From assembly GCA_038025085.1 (NCBI GenBank), contig CM076152.1, positions 35,219,501 through 35,283,500 on the forward strand: a stretch of 64,000 nt of DNA. The letters run 5' to 3'. Positions 36,401 to 47,617 of the stretch are shown here, one piece after another. A model generated the notes under the pieces. The model searched no databases. It had not been told where the DNA came from and worked only from the letters and a program-made list of their open reading frames with translations. This DNA comes from Tetragonia tetragonoides. Taxonomy: Eukaryota > Streptophyta > Magnoliopsida > Caryophyllales > Aizoaceae. Numbering within the stretch: the first letter of the stretch is position 1; each line of letters opens with the position of its first letter. Made by a program: the position numbers and the translations under genes.

Positions 36401-36689
36401 TTCTTAGTAATTGACAGCGAGAGTGATTATACAGTTGTAGAAATTGGGGCTGTAATTTTTGTTGTCGATTACGTTTTTTGTGAAATCGATTGCTGTGAGG
36501 TGAAAAGCAGACATAAAGGGGCCTGTAATTGAATTGGGGTGGGAAACCCCGTCTTGGTGCGGTTATGGGATTGGCGGTTGTGGGAGCGGTGGTCGGATTT
36601 GGCGGTGAGTCAGGGGGTTTAGAGGGGGCTTAGTTTTCTGGGACATGGTCTCTCAAAAGCACCTTGCAGTTACTCATCTCATAGACAGC
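30455..36689 (-). mobile_element. LINE (L1-type) insertion of 6.2 kb upstream of TRB
   Basis: The - strand element has a poly(A) tail (T-run 30455-30472) and a 16-bp duplication GTAGGATTTGTTGGAA at 30439-30454 and 36690-36705. From its 5' side the parts are: a 2-kb leader of unknown nature (about 34660-36689); an AP-type endonuclease (34657-34140) starting MKILAWNIRGVKKP with a GDLNEL site; reverse transcriptase (34097-32222) with LRQGDPLSPYLF and FADDS; zf-RVT (32105-31250); and RNase H (31164-30493) with NFDGSKQDNRSGAG and EGDNKVV. The coding part is interrupted by a stop near 34143, a frameshift near 32880 and stops near 32222, 31899 and 31392-31400, so it is inactive. No zinc-knuckle ORF1 is recognisable. 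The tail lies about 255 bp from the TRB leader donor. Confidence 0.88.
34644..36344 (-). other. Unrecognised 566-codon open frame in the LINE leader
   Basis: This frame runs 566 codons on the same strand as the LINE and ends against its endonuclease start. The product is rich in Leu, Ile, Phe, Ser and Cys, has several hydrophobic stretches and matches no family I know. It lacks the RNA-binding and CCHC features of a plant LINE ORF1. Composition looks more like an open stretch of non-coding DNA than a protein, but the length is unusual. It lies inside the 16-bp duplication that marks the insertion. Confidence 0.3.
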
Positions 36690-36972
36690 GTAGGATTTGT
36701 TGGAACTTGGAGACCAAATGTTATTTACTTTTCTTTTTTAGATTTTATGAAAAATGTTTGGTTGACACTAACTATGGGTTAGCAACTTGCTCAATTACCC
36801 CCCTCAAAAAAAAAAAAAAAACAAAAAAAAACTTGCTCAATTTCTTGAGAGATTTTGTAACGCACCCCATAATTTGAATTTAAAGTAAAGAATAGGTGGT
36901 AAGCCGCATAACCTTGGCCCAATCCGCGTTATCGAGTATTTTGTACTACTTTATTGTAAACGGCCCATCTAC

Positions 36973-38600
36973 CTAGAGCAATTTGCGATGAGATTCATAA
37001 AAAAGACTCAGTACCGTTATATAGGGGAGTACGGATGAGAAGAAGAAAATGCATCTCGCCAAGTGGCCGACGTTAACACAACCAAAGTCTTCTGGTGGTT
37101 TAGGACTCCGCTCGATGAGGCAGACGAACATGGCTTCCCTCACCAAATTAGGGTGAACGACTCTCACTGAAAAATCAGAAAGTTTATGGTCTAGGGTGGT
37201 AAGGACCAAGTACTGCTCTGACTGTTGCGACGTCGATATGTTCTCATCACGAAGCAATATGTCGAATACTTAACGAGGGGTAGTCGAAGATTCGAGCACC
37301 CTCAAGGCGTGAATAAGGCCAGTAATTGAAGAAGGACATCAAACCTTCTTTTGACTCCATAACTAGGCTTGTGATCATCCATTAGAACGTGAAGCCATTT
37401 AACCTCTCTCTGATGAGGAATTGGGAAAAACTGTGGCCAAGCACTGGGATGGAGAACTATGGAGGTGGAACTTGCTCAGGTAACTTTTTCTATCAAGTCA
37501 GCTTTGGATATTATTCATGCAGATGAGATCTTGCCCGTGGATTCTCGATGGAAGGTGGTATGGAAGCTGGCGGCTTCGCAGAGAGTCAGAAATTTTGTGT
37601 GGCTTGCCATTCATGACAGCTTTCTGCCTAACACTGCGTCACCTTGCTACTGATGCTTCGTGCTAAGTGTGTGGGCAAATTCGAAGAAGATGGATTGCAT
37701 ATCCTGCGTGATTGTACCGTTGCAAGGGAGGTTTGGGAAGAACTTCTACCCTCCACAGATGCCCCCAAACTTCTTTACCTCTTCGCTGGTTGACTTGATT
37801 TTTAACAACCTCAAAAATAATGACGAATGGGCTACTGTGTTCGCCACAACACTTTGGTTGTTGTGGTGCTGGCGCAACATGCGGATCCATGGTGACCCAG
37901 AGGAGATTTCTTTTTAGCCGTAGTTCATATGCTCGAGCTCGGGGTTTAGAGTATCTAGAAGTAAAGACTAAAAGAAAATTGGCTCTTTGTGGTGGCAAGA
38001 GAAAACGCCCAGAGGCGTTAATTAGGTGGTCACACCCACCAACAGGCTGGATAAATTTGAATACTGATGGGGCAGCAAAAGGAAACCCAGGTTTGGCAGG
38101 CAGGGGTGGAATTTTCAGAGCAGATAATGGGGCGTATATTCGAACTTTCGCAGTTAAACTGGGAATTATCTTCAGTCGGAGCTCATGGCGCTATTCCATG
38201 GCGTTCAAATAGCAAGACGACTTCACTTTGAAAAATTCATTGTGGAGACGGACTCGGAATTAGCAGTTGACATGATCAAGACGCCTACTCCAAAATTCAG
38301 CCCACATTTCTTCGTGTTGCAGCAATGCAAATAACTAATTCACAATACTGACTGCAATATTCAAGCAAAGCACGTCTATAGTGAAGCAAATGCGGCAACA
38401 GATTGGCTCGCTAATCACAACCTTGCAATCCCGGAGCCTTTCAAAGAATTTGAGGTCCCGATCCCTGATATGATAAGCATACTCTTCGAGCATCTTATTG
38501 GATTTACGAAACCTAAGATTTTTATGTAATTTTATTTTGTTCTTGCTTTTCGTTTTTGGGCATTTTCCTTCCATGTCACCAGAAAAAAAAAGAGTAAAGA
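36973..38600 (+). pseudogene. Decayed LINE 3' half (RT end, zf-RVT, RNase H)
   Basis: Several frames on the + strand keep pieces of an L1-type ORF2. A PKSSGGLGLRSM-like segment with a following TKYC lies near 37080-37240, a zf-RVT segment (WKVVWKLAASQRVRNFVW) near 37550, then W-R-N near 37870. An RNase H follows with NTDGAAKGNPGLAGRGG near 38055, SELMALFHG near 38170 and VETDSELAVD near 38250. Stops and shifts separate them. An A-tract near 38581-38591 may be the tail. I found no target-site duplication. Confidence 0.7.
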
Positions 38601-39289
38601 ATTGGTGCAGGATTTTCCTATTAAATACTCTCTCGATAATTCGGTATCAGTTTTTTTATTCATTAGTATTACTTTTGTATTCACATTCTCAGGTCTCATG
38701 CACGAGGGTCCCTTTGTATGAGTTTTTGTGATACTCCAATCATTTATGAGTGTTGTTAACCCATGGTGTCAATCTATACTTCTCCATGTATTTATGTTTT
38801 ATATTCATATTTTTATACTTGTACACAACAAACAAATGGTTTTACATGGCTATGTTTGTTAGGACTTTTTTGGGATGTTCTATATGGTGCCCTATGATTT
38901 TGCAATTTCGATAGAGTCACTTTTTATAGATTTAGAATTACTTTTATGATTAGAGAGCTCTATTTATATAAAAAAAAAAAAAGAAAAAAAAATGTCATCT
39001 AATAAGACGAACTCATACAAATATTGGTGTCTTATTTAAGAAATTTATATGGTAATTAGTGATTCAGAATATTAATCCAAGGTAACCTTATAAGTGACAT
39101 AACTTTGTAAAACTTTACTATCTTCCCAATATACCCTTAACAAAAATCTTTAATGAATTAAGCAATAATACTGGTTTTCAACTATATAATTTTTACGTCT
39201 TCTTTTTGGAAACTAATGAACAAGTGGAAATATAAAGCCTTCCATGTGGGGAAGATGGGAACATTAATAAAGGGAATAGTACGAGAGGT
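38601..39289. other. Intergenic DNA, nothing recognised
   Basis: AT-rich sequence with short A-tracts and no conserved coding segment. Confidence 0.5.
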
Positions 39290-39294
39290 ACGAG

Positions 39295-39560
39295 TCTAGA
39301 CACCTAAATCGGTTCCCCCTTTTTAAATGCCCAATGATGATAACCAATAATGAACATAATGAATTGAATGTCAATACTCAAAATACTGGTGCTTATTTGT
39401 GTCCCATTATCCATATTTATTTCGAATCCTTCAAATTTTCATACCATCAAATAGCTCATTCCATAAGCTTTCCAACACCATCTCAATTGTCCCAATTAGG
39501 CGCCTACAACACATGTTATTTATTATTTCAATTAGGCGCCAAAAGGCGAAGGTTCTTACA
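39295..39560 (+). repeat. 5' LTR, internally deleted
   Basis: It aligns with the first about 200 bp and last about 60 bp of the 3' LTR. The middle, equivalent to about 44711-46256, is absent. The deleted part includes the TATAAATA at 45238, so this LTR has lost its likely promoter. It starts TCTAGACACC in place of TGTAGACACC, a one-base change in the terminal dinucleotide. Confidence 0.88.
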
Positions 39561-40387
39561 GTGGCGACTTCACTGGGGATTTAATAAGAGGGTGTAATTC
39601 GAAAGCTTGTCCATGTTGATTGTTAATTATTATTTCTTGGTTCAATATCATTATGTGGTTATTATTGCTTTGCATCCATATCATCCGTTTGCATGCGTTA
39701 TCTTCGCAAGATGTCGAAAGACATCACCATACCATAAATAGGAATTACCCTTTGGAGCATTGTCTATGACTTAGGCCGGTGACCCACTAGGTCCGAATTA
39801 CCTTTGCACATAGTCGTGTTCCACCCCATGATATTTACATGTTTCCATTCGAGATATGTAAAACGGCACGTCTAGTTTTACTATGCATCCCATAGATGAC
39901 GAAACGCATCCGGTCGTGGGTTCCCTTACCAAAACCATAGATTCACCCAATATTGCATTCATTCACATGTCCATTCTTGTATGATTGTTTGCCAATTCGT
40001 GTGAGCGCAATCTTTTTGCGTTATTTGGTATCCCTTATTGTGTAGATATCTTTCTAAGATCGATTCTAGAATATTTTCTTTTAGGAGGTAGAATCCATGT
40101 ATGATTCCTATGATGCTACTAACCATATTAGGGAGATTTGTTTTCCAAGAAAATAGAATCCTAGTAAGTAACGTGTTTCGATTAAAGATCCTTCAAAAAA
40201 AAAAAAAAGTCTCACTTTCCATAATCAGTCAAGAGTAATATTTTCCTTTTTTCGAGTCTTTTCCATATTTTCAATCAAGTCCTATTTAAGTCAAAAGTAA
40301 TTTTCTTTTTTCCATAACAAGTCAAGAGTCTTTCCCATTCCCCAAGTCTTATTCATAAAAGAGTCTCGTTTCCATAATCAAGTCAAT

Positions 40388-40388
40388 A

Positions 40389-40448
<60 letters not shown>
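40388..40448. repeat. (AT)n microsatellite
   Basis: About 30 uninterrupted AT dinucleotides in the untranslated region between the 5' LTR and gag of the LTR element. Confidence 0.97.
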
Positions 40449-40450
<2 letters not shown>

Positions 40451-41131
40451 CTTTTTGAGTCAAGAGTCTTTTTTAATCAAGTTAAAAATGGAGGATCAAT
40501 AATTAAAGCACATTACTTACCTTATGGGATGTTCGAGTTAAATTTCCTTGAAAAGTTACCATGTTGAGGGATTATTCTAGATTCAATTTCCCACAATTCT
40601 TGTTTGGTTGGACGTGAACTATGTGCTATATGATAGTTGAAACATTCCTTATCGTGTCTTCCCCTTATTTCAAAACTCTCATATCTTAGGGGTCCTCATT
40701 TAGGAAAGAGATCTTTTTTATTTCTGAAATCTCTTTATTTTCCATTTTCGAAATCTCTTCCCCGTTTTCAAATATTTCACCTTTTCTTATATTTTCCAAA
40801 AATCTCCTTCCTTATTTCTTCCGTCCACTTTTCCATGTCCTGTAAGAAAAAAAACGAAAATTCGAAAATAATCAACAAAAAAAAAAATTCAAAAAAATAA
40901 ATAAAAAGAATTAAAGGACTAGAATTATGGATAAATCTCTTTCTTTTTCTTTTTCTTTTCAATTTCTTTTTTTTTTTCCTTTTCTGATTCATCCCTTGAT
41001 CCAGGATAGGAAAGTCAAGCCCAAAGTGGGAGCGTTCGAGTACCAACGGTAGGCTCGTTAGGAAACTATTTCAATCACCACCTCCAAGTCCACCTGAACA
41101 TTATACTTCAAGTTCAAGCCCAATCTCTACC

Positions 41132-42169
41132 ATGTCAGGAGATGATGATCTTAAAGACATTCTCGAGCAATTGAAACTTATGGATACTCGTCTCCAAGCC
41201 CAAGATATCGAAATCAAGAAACTTAGGGAGGATGTTAAGTCTAAACCCCACACTGATGACGAAGAAAAGGATGACATCCCTCTTCCCCCTAAGCTCGATA
41301 AAAGGCTTGAAAAACTCAAACAACTCATCCGCAAGAATTCTACATATAGCACCTACTACATGGATGAAGAAGAGGAGCACGAGGCCGACCTCCACTCCAA
41401 ATTGCCCAAAAAGATCACATTACTTGATATCCCAAAATTCAAGGGAGTGGAAGACCTACATGGTCACTTAAGGAGTTTTACCACATGTATGGCGATCAAA
41501 GGGATCGATTCAACTCTTTATCCAAAGATCTTTCCAATGACACTCGAAGGCCCAACTTCTAAATGGTTCAAAACCTTAGGCCCACTCAAGGCCAAATCTT
41601 GGACTTCTATCAAAGAAGAATTTGTGATGCAATACTCCTATAACAATGAATTTCCCATGACTCTAAGAGAGTTGGAAGTGACCAAACAAAGTGAAAAGGA
41701 AGATTTTATTCCTTTCTTGACTCGATGGAGGGAGAAGGCGGCCCAACTCATCAATCGTCCCTCTGAAGAGGACCAAGTAAGGATTGTGGTCCGCAACCTT
41801 CAACTCAAATACCAAGAACTTCTGATGTTTCAACCCATTGAGACATTTGATAGACTTTACAAGGTTGGGATCCAAATTGAGGAACACCTTCAATCCACAA
41901 AGAGTAAGAGCAACTACTCCAACTACTCCAAAGACAAAAAGGGTAATGGTTTCAAAGGCTCCAAGGTTAACTCTCTAAATGAAGAATGTCAACAAACCTT
42001 GAAGGGTCTTCACTCCATTGGGCATGAGGTTAAGCAAAGCATTCGAGAAACTCCAGCAAAATGGGCATCTTCACCCTACAGGTCCAACTCCAGATCCATC
42101 TCCATAGAATCGAAGCAAATCGTGGGATTCCGAAGCTTTTTGCAAATTCCATCGAGGTCGAGGTCATAA
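41132..42169 (+). CDS. Retrotransposon gag polyprotein, frameshifted before the zinc knuckle
   Basis: An open frame of 345 residues. It has an N-terminal coiled region (LMDTRLQAQDIEIKKL) and the retrotransposon gag domain (about residues 95-240: PKFKGVEDLHGHLRSF, EGPTSKWFKTLGPLKAKSW, FIPFLTRWREKAAQL). The family's usual C-terminal motif CxFHxxxGHxTxxC followed by LK-x-x-I-x-x-LI-x-x-G is present just after, but in another frame (about 42137-42180) and with a stop directly after the last Cys. A frameshift therefore separates the knuckle from the rest. Gag would form the particle; loss of the knuckle should weaken RNA packaging. No pol follows. Confidence 0.85.
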   Translation: MSGDDDLKDILEQLKLMDTRLQAQDIEIKKLREDVKSKPHTDDEEKDDIPLPPKLDKRLEKLKQLIRKNSTYSTYYMDEEEEHEADLHSKLPKKITLLDIPKFKGVEDLHGHLRSFTTCMAIKGIDSTLYPKIFPMTLEGPTSKWFKTLGPLKAKSWTSIKEEFVMQYSYNNEFPMTLRELEVTKQSEKEDFIPFLTRWREKAAQLINRPSEEDQVRIVVRNLQLKYQELLMFQPIETFDRLYKVGIQIEEHLQSTKSKSNYSNYSKDKKGNGFKGSKVNSLNEECQQTLKGLHSIGHEVKQSIRETPAKWASSPYRSNSRSISIESKQIVGFRSFLQIPSRSRS

Positions 42170-44510
42170 CACTGATGACTGTTAGTTTCTAAAGTATAAG
42201 ATCCAAGTTCTCATAGATAATGGGACCATCCCGGCCCCAGATATGAAGAAACCCAATAACAACAGTAATCCATTAGGCCATAACCACTAGGCCTAAAGGT
42301 CTTCACTCTAGAGGCCCATTTTTTAAGTTCAAGCCAAGAGCGTCAAGAGAAGCATCAAGATGTCAAGCGCCTTCAAGACTAGTCTTCTCTTAGGATTTTG
42401 TTTTGTTTTCGAATTCAATAAGATTAGCATGAGTCGGAGAGTCCCTCCCAGTTCTTTCTTTTCCAATTCGATTTCAAGTCTACTTAGGAGTTATTAAGTC
42501 TTAGCCGTGTGTTTCTTCCTTTCGATTCAATAAAGTCAATTACTTTTCTCTATTGTGCTATATCTTCTATACATGGAACACTCAAATTCAATGATGAATC
42601 CAAGTTGCAAAAATTCATTAATGCTAAGGGAAAAGATGATCAATTCAAATCAAAGGACAAAAATAAGAATAAAAGCATGTGTCCATAAGTCAAGTCGAGG
42701 ACAAGAGGCATTCATTTGTCACCCTTTATCAATCCTTTTCAATCCACATTCAAAATCCACTTGCAACCAAGTTGGGCCTCAAACACATAGCCATTCATTT
42801 CATACCCACATAATCCTTAACCTGGGATGTTTGACAGTGTGCAAGCAACAATGTTGAGAGATGTGAAATTCCAAGAGTTCAGAAGATTTGAGGAAAAAAA
42901 AAAGAAAAGAGAAATTAAAAAAAAGAAAAAAGTTCAAAGTGCAAAAGCAAAAGAGAAATTCAAATTCAAGTCAAAAAAGAAGAAGAAATGAAATTCAAGT
43001 TCAATCCACTTCTCGAAACATAAGGTGATCAATAGGCACACTGGGGGCTTTGATGGGACTTTGAGCCTTAATAACCTTTTCTTTGGTAACCCAAACCCAA
43101 GCCTTGCATTACAACCCGAAAGTCCTCTTAGAGATTTGACACTCAAAACATGTGCAGCCCGCTAGGTTGAAAACCCGAAAGGGCGGCCTAGGCAAAAGTT
43201 AGTGCATTAAAGTCAAATAAAAAGCCCGGTGGGTCCATTCATTCAATGACCTTGGAAAAATTTAGGGCAAGCCCGTTGGATCGATTATCCAAGACAATGT
43301 TTCAGGCAAAAACTAAGGGCATAATAAAAAATAAAAATCCATGAACTACGCCTGGCCTGATTCCACAAGGATACGTAGGCAGCTTCTCTCGAGGCTCGGT
43401 CATATTCTAAATTCATTCATCAAAAAATCCCATTTATACAATCTCTAATCAACTTGGTTTTCTAAGAATCATCTCAAGTGTTCCACGGATCATTCATTAG
43501 AGCCTAGAACTTGGACTCGATTATTGAACCCATTTCTTTCTATCCATCACCTCCACGATCAATGTGCTTCCTTTATCAACCCTTCCAATTCTAGTCCACA
43601 ATTCAAATTGTTTTATCTTTTTCGATCCATACTTTTCCTTCAATCACCCATCATGTCTATACTCTCTGGCTCGTGCAAAGTCGTTCAATACTCGAATAAT
43701 CAAACCCCGCGCTCAAGGCTCGACATCAATCCAGCAAGTGTTCCTCCAAATCCTAATATGGTAGATCATTCAAGAAGTACCACCCATCCAAGGTGAAGGC
43801 ACCATCGAGACTTTCCTATTCAATTCGATCAAGGAAATTGTTTTTTTACTTTGGACCCCTAAGTCTTTTCTAAAATCGATTTTCAAAATCTTCTCTATTT
43901 CTCAATCTGCTTTCTATGTTTGGAGCCTTTAGTTTCCATTTCAAGTTCAAGTCAATCTCTTATGTGTGTCTATTGGTCGAATATGTGTTTACATTACCAT
44001 GTTTGTGTGTATGCATTGCCATGTTTGTGTGTGCCCTTGCATTTGTATTTACAGGAATACTTAACTCAAGTCAACCCCTCAAGTCAATTTGGCAACTCCG
44101 ACAGCTATCTTCAATATTCAAGTCGATATTCAAGTCAATGTTCAATCATTCAAGTCAATTTGGCGATCCTGACTGCCGTATTCAATTTCAATGTCAATCT
44201 GGCGATCCTGAGAGCCGTGTTCAATTCGATCAAGTCAATTTGGCGATCCTGACAGCCGTATCCATCAATATCAAGTCGATTCGGCAAATCTGACAGCCTT
44301 ATCAAATTCAAGTCAATCTGGCAATCCTGACTGCCATATGAAATTTCAAGTCAATCCGGCAACCCCGACCACCGTCTTCAATTCAAGTTAACTTGGCAAT
44401 CCTGACAGCCATCTTCATCGACGGTTCCAATATGTGCTTGCAATGCATGTTTTCAAAATGTGCATATTTTGACCTTCGCTCTACTCGAGCTCGGCCAAAG
44501 TGGGGGCTTC
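42170..44510 (+). other. Non-coding internal region of the LTR element
   Basis: No pol domain is recognisable in any frame. A GGATACGTAGGCAGC motif near 43371 resembles a short conserved untranslated block I recall from Tat/Ogre-type elements. Purine-rich and A-rich stretches occur at 42890-42990, and tandem repeats lie at the 3' end. Confidence 0.6.
44085..44420 (+). repeat. Eight imperfect tandem copies upstream of the 3' LTR
   Basis: Copies centred on GGCGATCCTGACAGCCGTAT occur near 44090, 44159, 44199, 44240, 44280, 44316, 44356 and 44392. They are spaced about 36-69 bp apart and separated by CAAGTCAAT-containing linkers. Such arrays are common in the spacer of Tat-lineage elements. Confidence 0.85.
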
Positions 44511-46320
44511 TGTAGACACCTAAATCGGTTCCCTCTTTTTAAATGCCCAATGATGATAACCAATAATTAACATAATGAATTGAATGTCAATACTCGAAAT
44601 ACTGGTGCTTATTTGTGTCCCATTATCTATTTATTTCGAAGCCTTCAAATTTTCATACCATCAAATAGTCCATTCCATAAGCTTTCCAACACCATCTCAA
44701 TTGTCCCAATCGGATACCGGAGTCAAAAATTATGATTTAATGAAGTTATGGACTAAAAACGATGTTCTCATACCCGCATATCACGGTTCAAGACTGATTT
44801 TTAGCCATTCAAGGATTAATTGGAGTATTAGACCACTAAGCTTGTAATCCGCTTTGAATTATCTTTCCAATGATATATTATGGGCCAAAATCCCATTAGG
44901 AACGAAGGAGATATGATCCGATCATTGATTAATGTGGTGAAACAGACACATCTCTAGTGTTTGGGCCATAACTCATAGGGTACCTGTGCTATTTGAGTCC
45001 ACAATATGTCAAAAGAAAGCTCTTTGAACAAGACATCCAACGCACCAAGAATCAGGTCAATCGAAGCTCTAACAAGCGCTCCAGCGGCCTTTTCGTGGGA
45101 GTAGAGGCCGTGACACTGGCCGCCGAGCCCCAGCTGCACTATCGAGGCAGCCGAGCCTCGAGCGGCCCTCCGGGGGGCTGCTGGGCACTGTTTTTGGCCC
45201 GGGAACCCTAATTTGACCTCCTTTTCGGCCCATTCCCTATAAATACTCCTCTAAACTCCGTTTTTTGGGGACACAACTGATTATACGGGATTCAACTCAA
45301 GAAAACCCTAATCTCTCTCTCTCCTCTATTCCATTCAACCCTAGTCATATCAATCAAACCCATCTTCAAACCCTAATCAAGAACAAGTCTCATCCCAAGA
45401 TAAAGTCCAATATCAAGAGCCATTGACATTCAATTCTAGTACAATCAAGGTTCAACCTGAGGGCTCATCTTTTCAACTCTTAAATCTATTTTCCAATCAT
45501 GTTTTATTTATATTATGATTATGGTTAATATTCTTTGCATGTTTTAATTGTTTTAATTTAGTTCATCATATGTAGATCAATTTTGTTATTGTTTTCATGA
45601 TTATCATGCATAGGTTAGTTTAATTATTATCCTTACATGATTTTCATACTTTTTAGTTTATTTTCTAGTTTTCTTATATTTTATCATGTTTATTGTAAAT
45701 ATCATATCTTTGCATGTTTTTCATGATTAATCAATTCAATTAGCATACTAACATGTAGTTAAAGTTTATATCTTTTATTTTACTTCCATTGAAGTTACTA
45801 ACAAGTTTGTTCATGCTAATTGGCAATTGGCGCGTTAAGCTAGTACGGTAAGGTTGGGGAACATATTTCTATTATTATGGTTGTGTTCTATAAATCAAAT
45901 CATGCAGTTGGATAATCATGTGCAAAGCGATAACTCTAATAATTTGGTTTGTTCAATCCACCTAGTTAATTTAGGATCTTGGACGACCAGATTGTTTGGA
46001 ACCTTATTATGTGAATTAAGAATCAACATGGATAGGATTAGTAGAGGCCGTTATTACGGGCGATCTAGATGAGATTCGTTTTGTCTTTTTCATACCTACA
46101 CCCCCGAACTCAATCTTTGGCCTTTGGGTTATATGAGTCATAATTCCCAATAGGAATTGGGTGCACTTCGATGGTTTCCAATTGTTTCCTTAAAAATTGG
46201 TGGCGACTTCATTTGTTTAATAATCCCTTAATCAATATCAATCAATCTCTTCTATTTAAGAACCTACAACACATATTATTTATTATTTCAATTAGGCGCC
46301 GAAAGGTGAGGGTTCTTACA
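44511..46320 (+). repeat. 3' LTR, full length (1810 bp)
   Basis: It begins TGTAGACACC and ends GGTTCTTACA. It has a TATAAATA at 45238-45245 followed by CTCTCTCT-rich leader sequence. It is about 1.5 kb longer than the 5' LTR. A second copy of the primer-site-like word GTGGCGACTTCA lies inside it near 46200. Confidence 0.88.
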
Positions 46321-46325
46321 ACGAG

Positions 46326-47617
46326 AGTCCGAACATAATGCAGCATGGGGTCTGGGGTGTCTCGATCGTTATTCATTTGCACCCTCTTTTTGATGAGAAA
46401 ATAAAATAAAATATAATAGAGGTATCGGGATTGATATTTGATAAGGGCCAAACTTTTCATTGAATTCTACAAAAGAATTTGTTTTGTTATCTTAAAAAAG
46501 AAAAGGAGCTTGAGGCCGACATTCCATGAGCTTTCAAGTTACATTCGACTTTCGTTAGAAATAAGAAATCCAAAAGTTGTGCATTTCTACTAGAAGAAAA
46601 TTGTTGAAGTTAAATCAAAGGAGGTCATCAAGGAAATGGAATTCGAGATTAAATGCCAACTTTTATTTAGATGTAGATTCTGAAAGAATAAAATGGGGGT
46701 AAATTAGTATATATTGGGATATCAAAATCAATGATTTGTGAATTCCATATTTCATTTGATTTGTTTTTAGTTCTTTTCCGAATATCTAATTTCTCTAACT
46801 GATAAAATATTCATATAACAACAATGAAAGAAAGATAAAAACTCAATTTGGATTTCTCACTCTCTGTTTAAAATACTCTTTCTCCCACTCTATCCAATAA
46901 AGAAGATGAAGATTGATAGTAGAGGTAAATTAGTATACATGTGTGGTGAAAAAATGAAAAAACAATGCCACATCAACAGATTTCGTGTCAAGGTCATATC
47001 AGACTAACGTGCAAATACACAGTGAAAATTTTAAAACATAAGGGTCTTATAGAAAAAAAAACTGTCATTCTTATTTATTTATTTTTTACTGGTTGGAGAT
47101 TTCTTATCAGAATAATGCACATTTAAAAAGTTACAAGAAAAAGGAATTTGAAAATATAGTTTCAAATAAGTTGGTTATTCATAATAAGTTGTTGGTTATC
47201 CATAATAAGTTACAATTTCACTTTACAGTGAAAAGACTTGGAACTTCTTTTTATTCTTCATTTTTTCAGGGTGAAGGTGGGGTGAAAGGTGACACAATTT
47301 TTACTCTGCAATTTCAATTCCAATTATTTTTACGTAGAACAAATGTGAAAATGGGTAGTATTCGTATAAAACATTCAAAAAAGAAAAATGGTAGTGTTTG
47401 ACAGGAACAGAGGGAGTAGTTATTATTAATACACTACGTACTAATTAGTCGTATAATAATAAGCTCAAGATCCAAACGTGACCTTCGCCTACCCACATTT
47501 CATCACAATAACTAGAATCAGTCCGCATTTAGCTAGCTCGCCTATGGGCAACAAGATTTGACTCCTTAAAACAGTAAATGAAGGAGAAAAAAAACTAGAT
47601 ATTAACTTTAAAACATC
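46326..47617. other. Intergenic DNA with one MITE-like end
   Basis: Mostly unremarkable AT-rich DNA. Around 47300-47416 the sequence ends in a Stowaway-like terminus (GACAGGAACAGAGGGAG followed by TA). The partner end, perhaps near 47050, is too degenerate to assign. Confidence 0.4.

Larger units (their letters stand above)
39295..46320 (+). mobile_element. Gag-only LTR retrotransposon (Ty3-type, Tat/Ogre-like)
   Basis: A 5-bp duplication ACGAG flanks the element (39290-39294 and 46321-46325). The 5' LTR is 39295-39560 and the 3' LTR 44511-46320; both run from T-G/C-TAGACACC to GGTTCTTACA. Directly after the 5' LTR a TGGCGACTTCACTGGGG segment looks like a primer-binding site of the kind used by Tat/Ogre elements. 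A purine-rich AAAGTGGGGGC tract precedes the 3' LTR. The only protein region is gag. No protease, reverse transcriptase, RNase H or integrase is visible in the 2.3 kb after it, so it is a non-autonomous gag-type element that would depend on enzymes from elsewhere. It also carries an (AT)n tract and a spacer tandem repeat. Confidence 0.9.

Noticed and set aside
40388..40448. Origin or matrix-attachment site at the (AT)n tract
   Set aside because: It is a plain dinucleotide microsatellite inside an LTR element; no further evidence supports a function.
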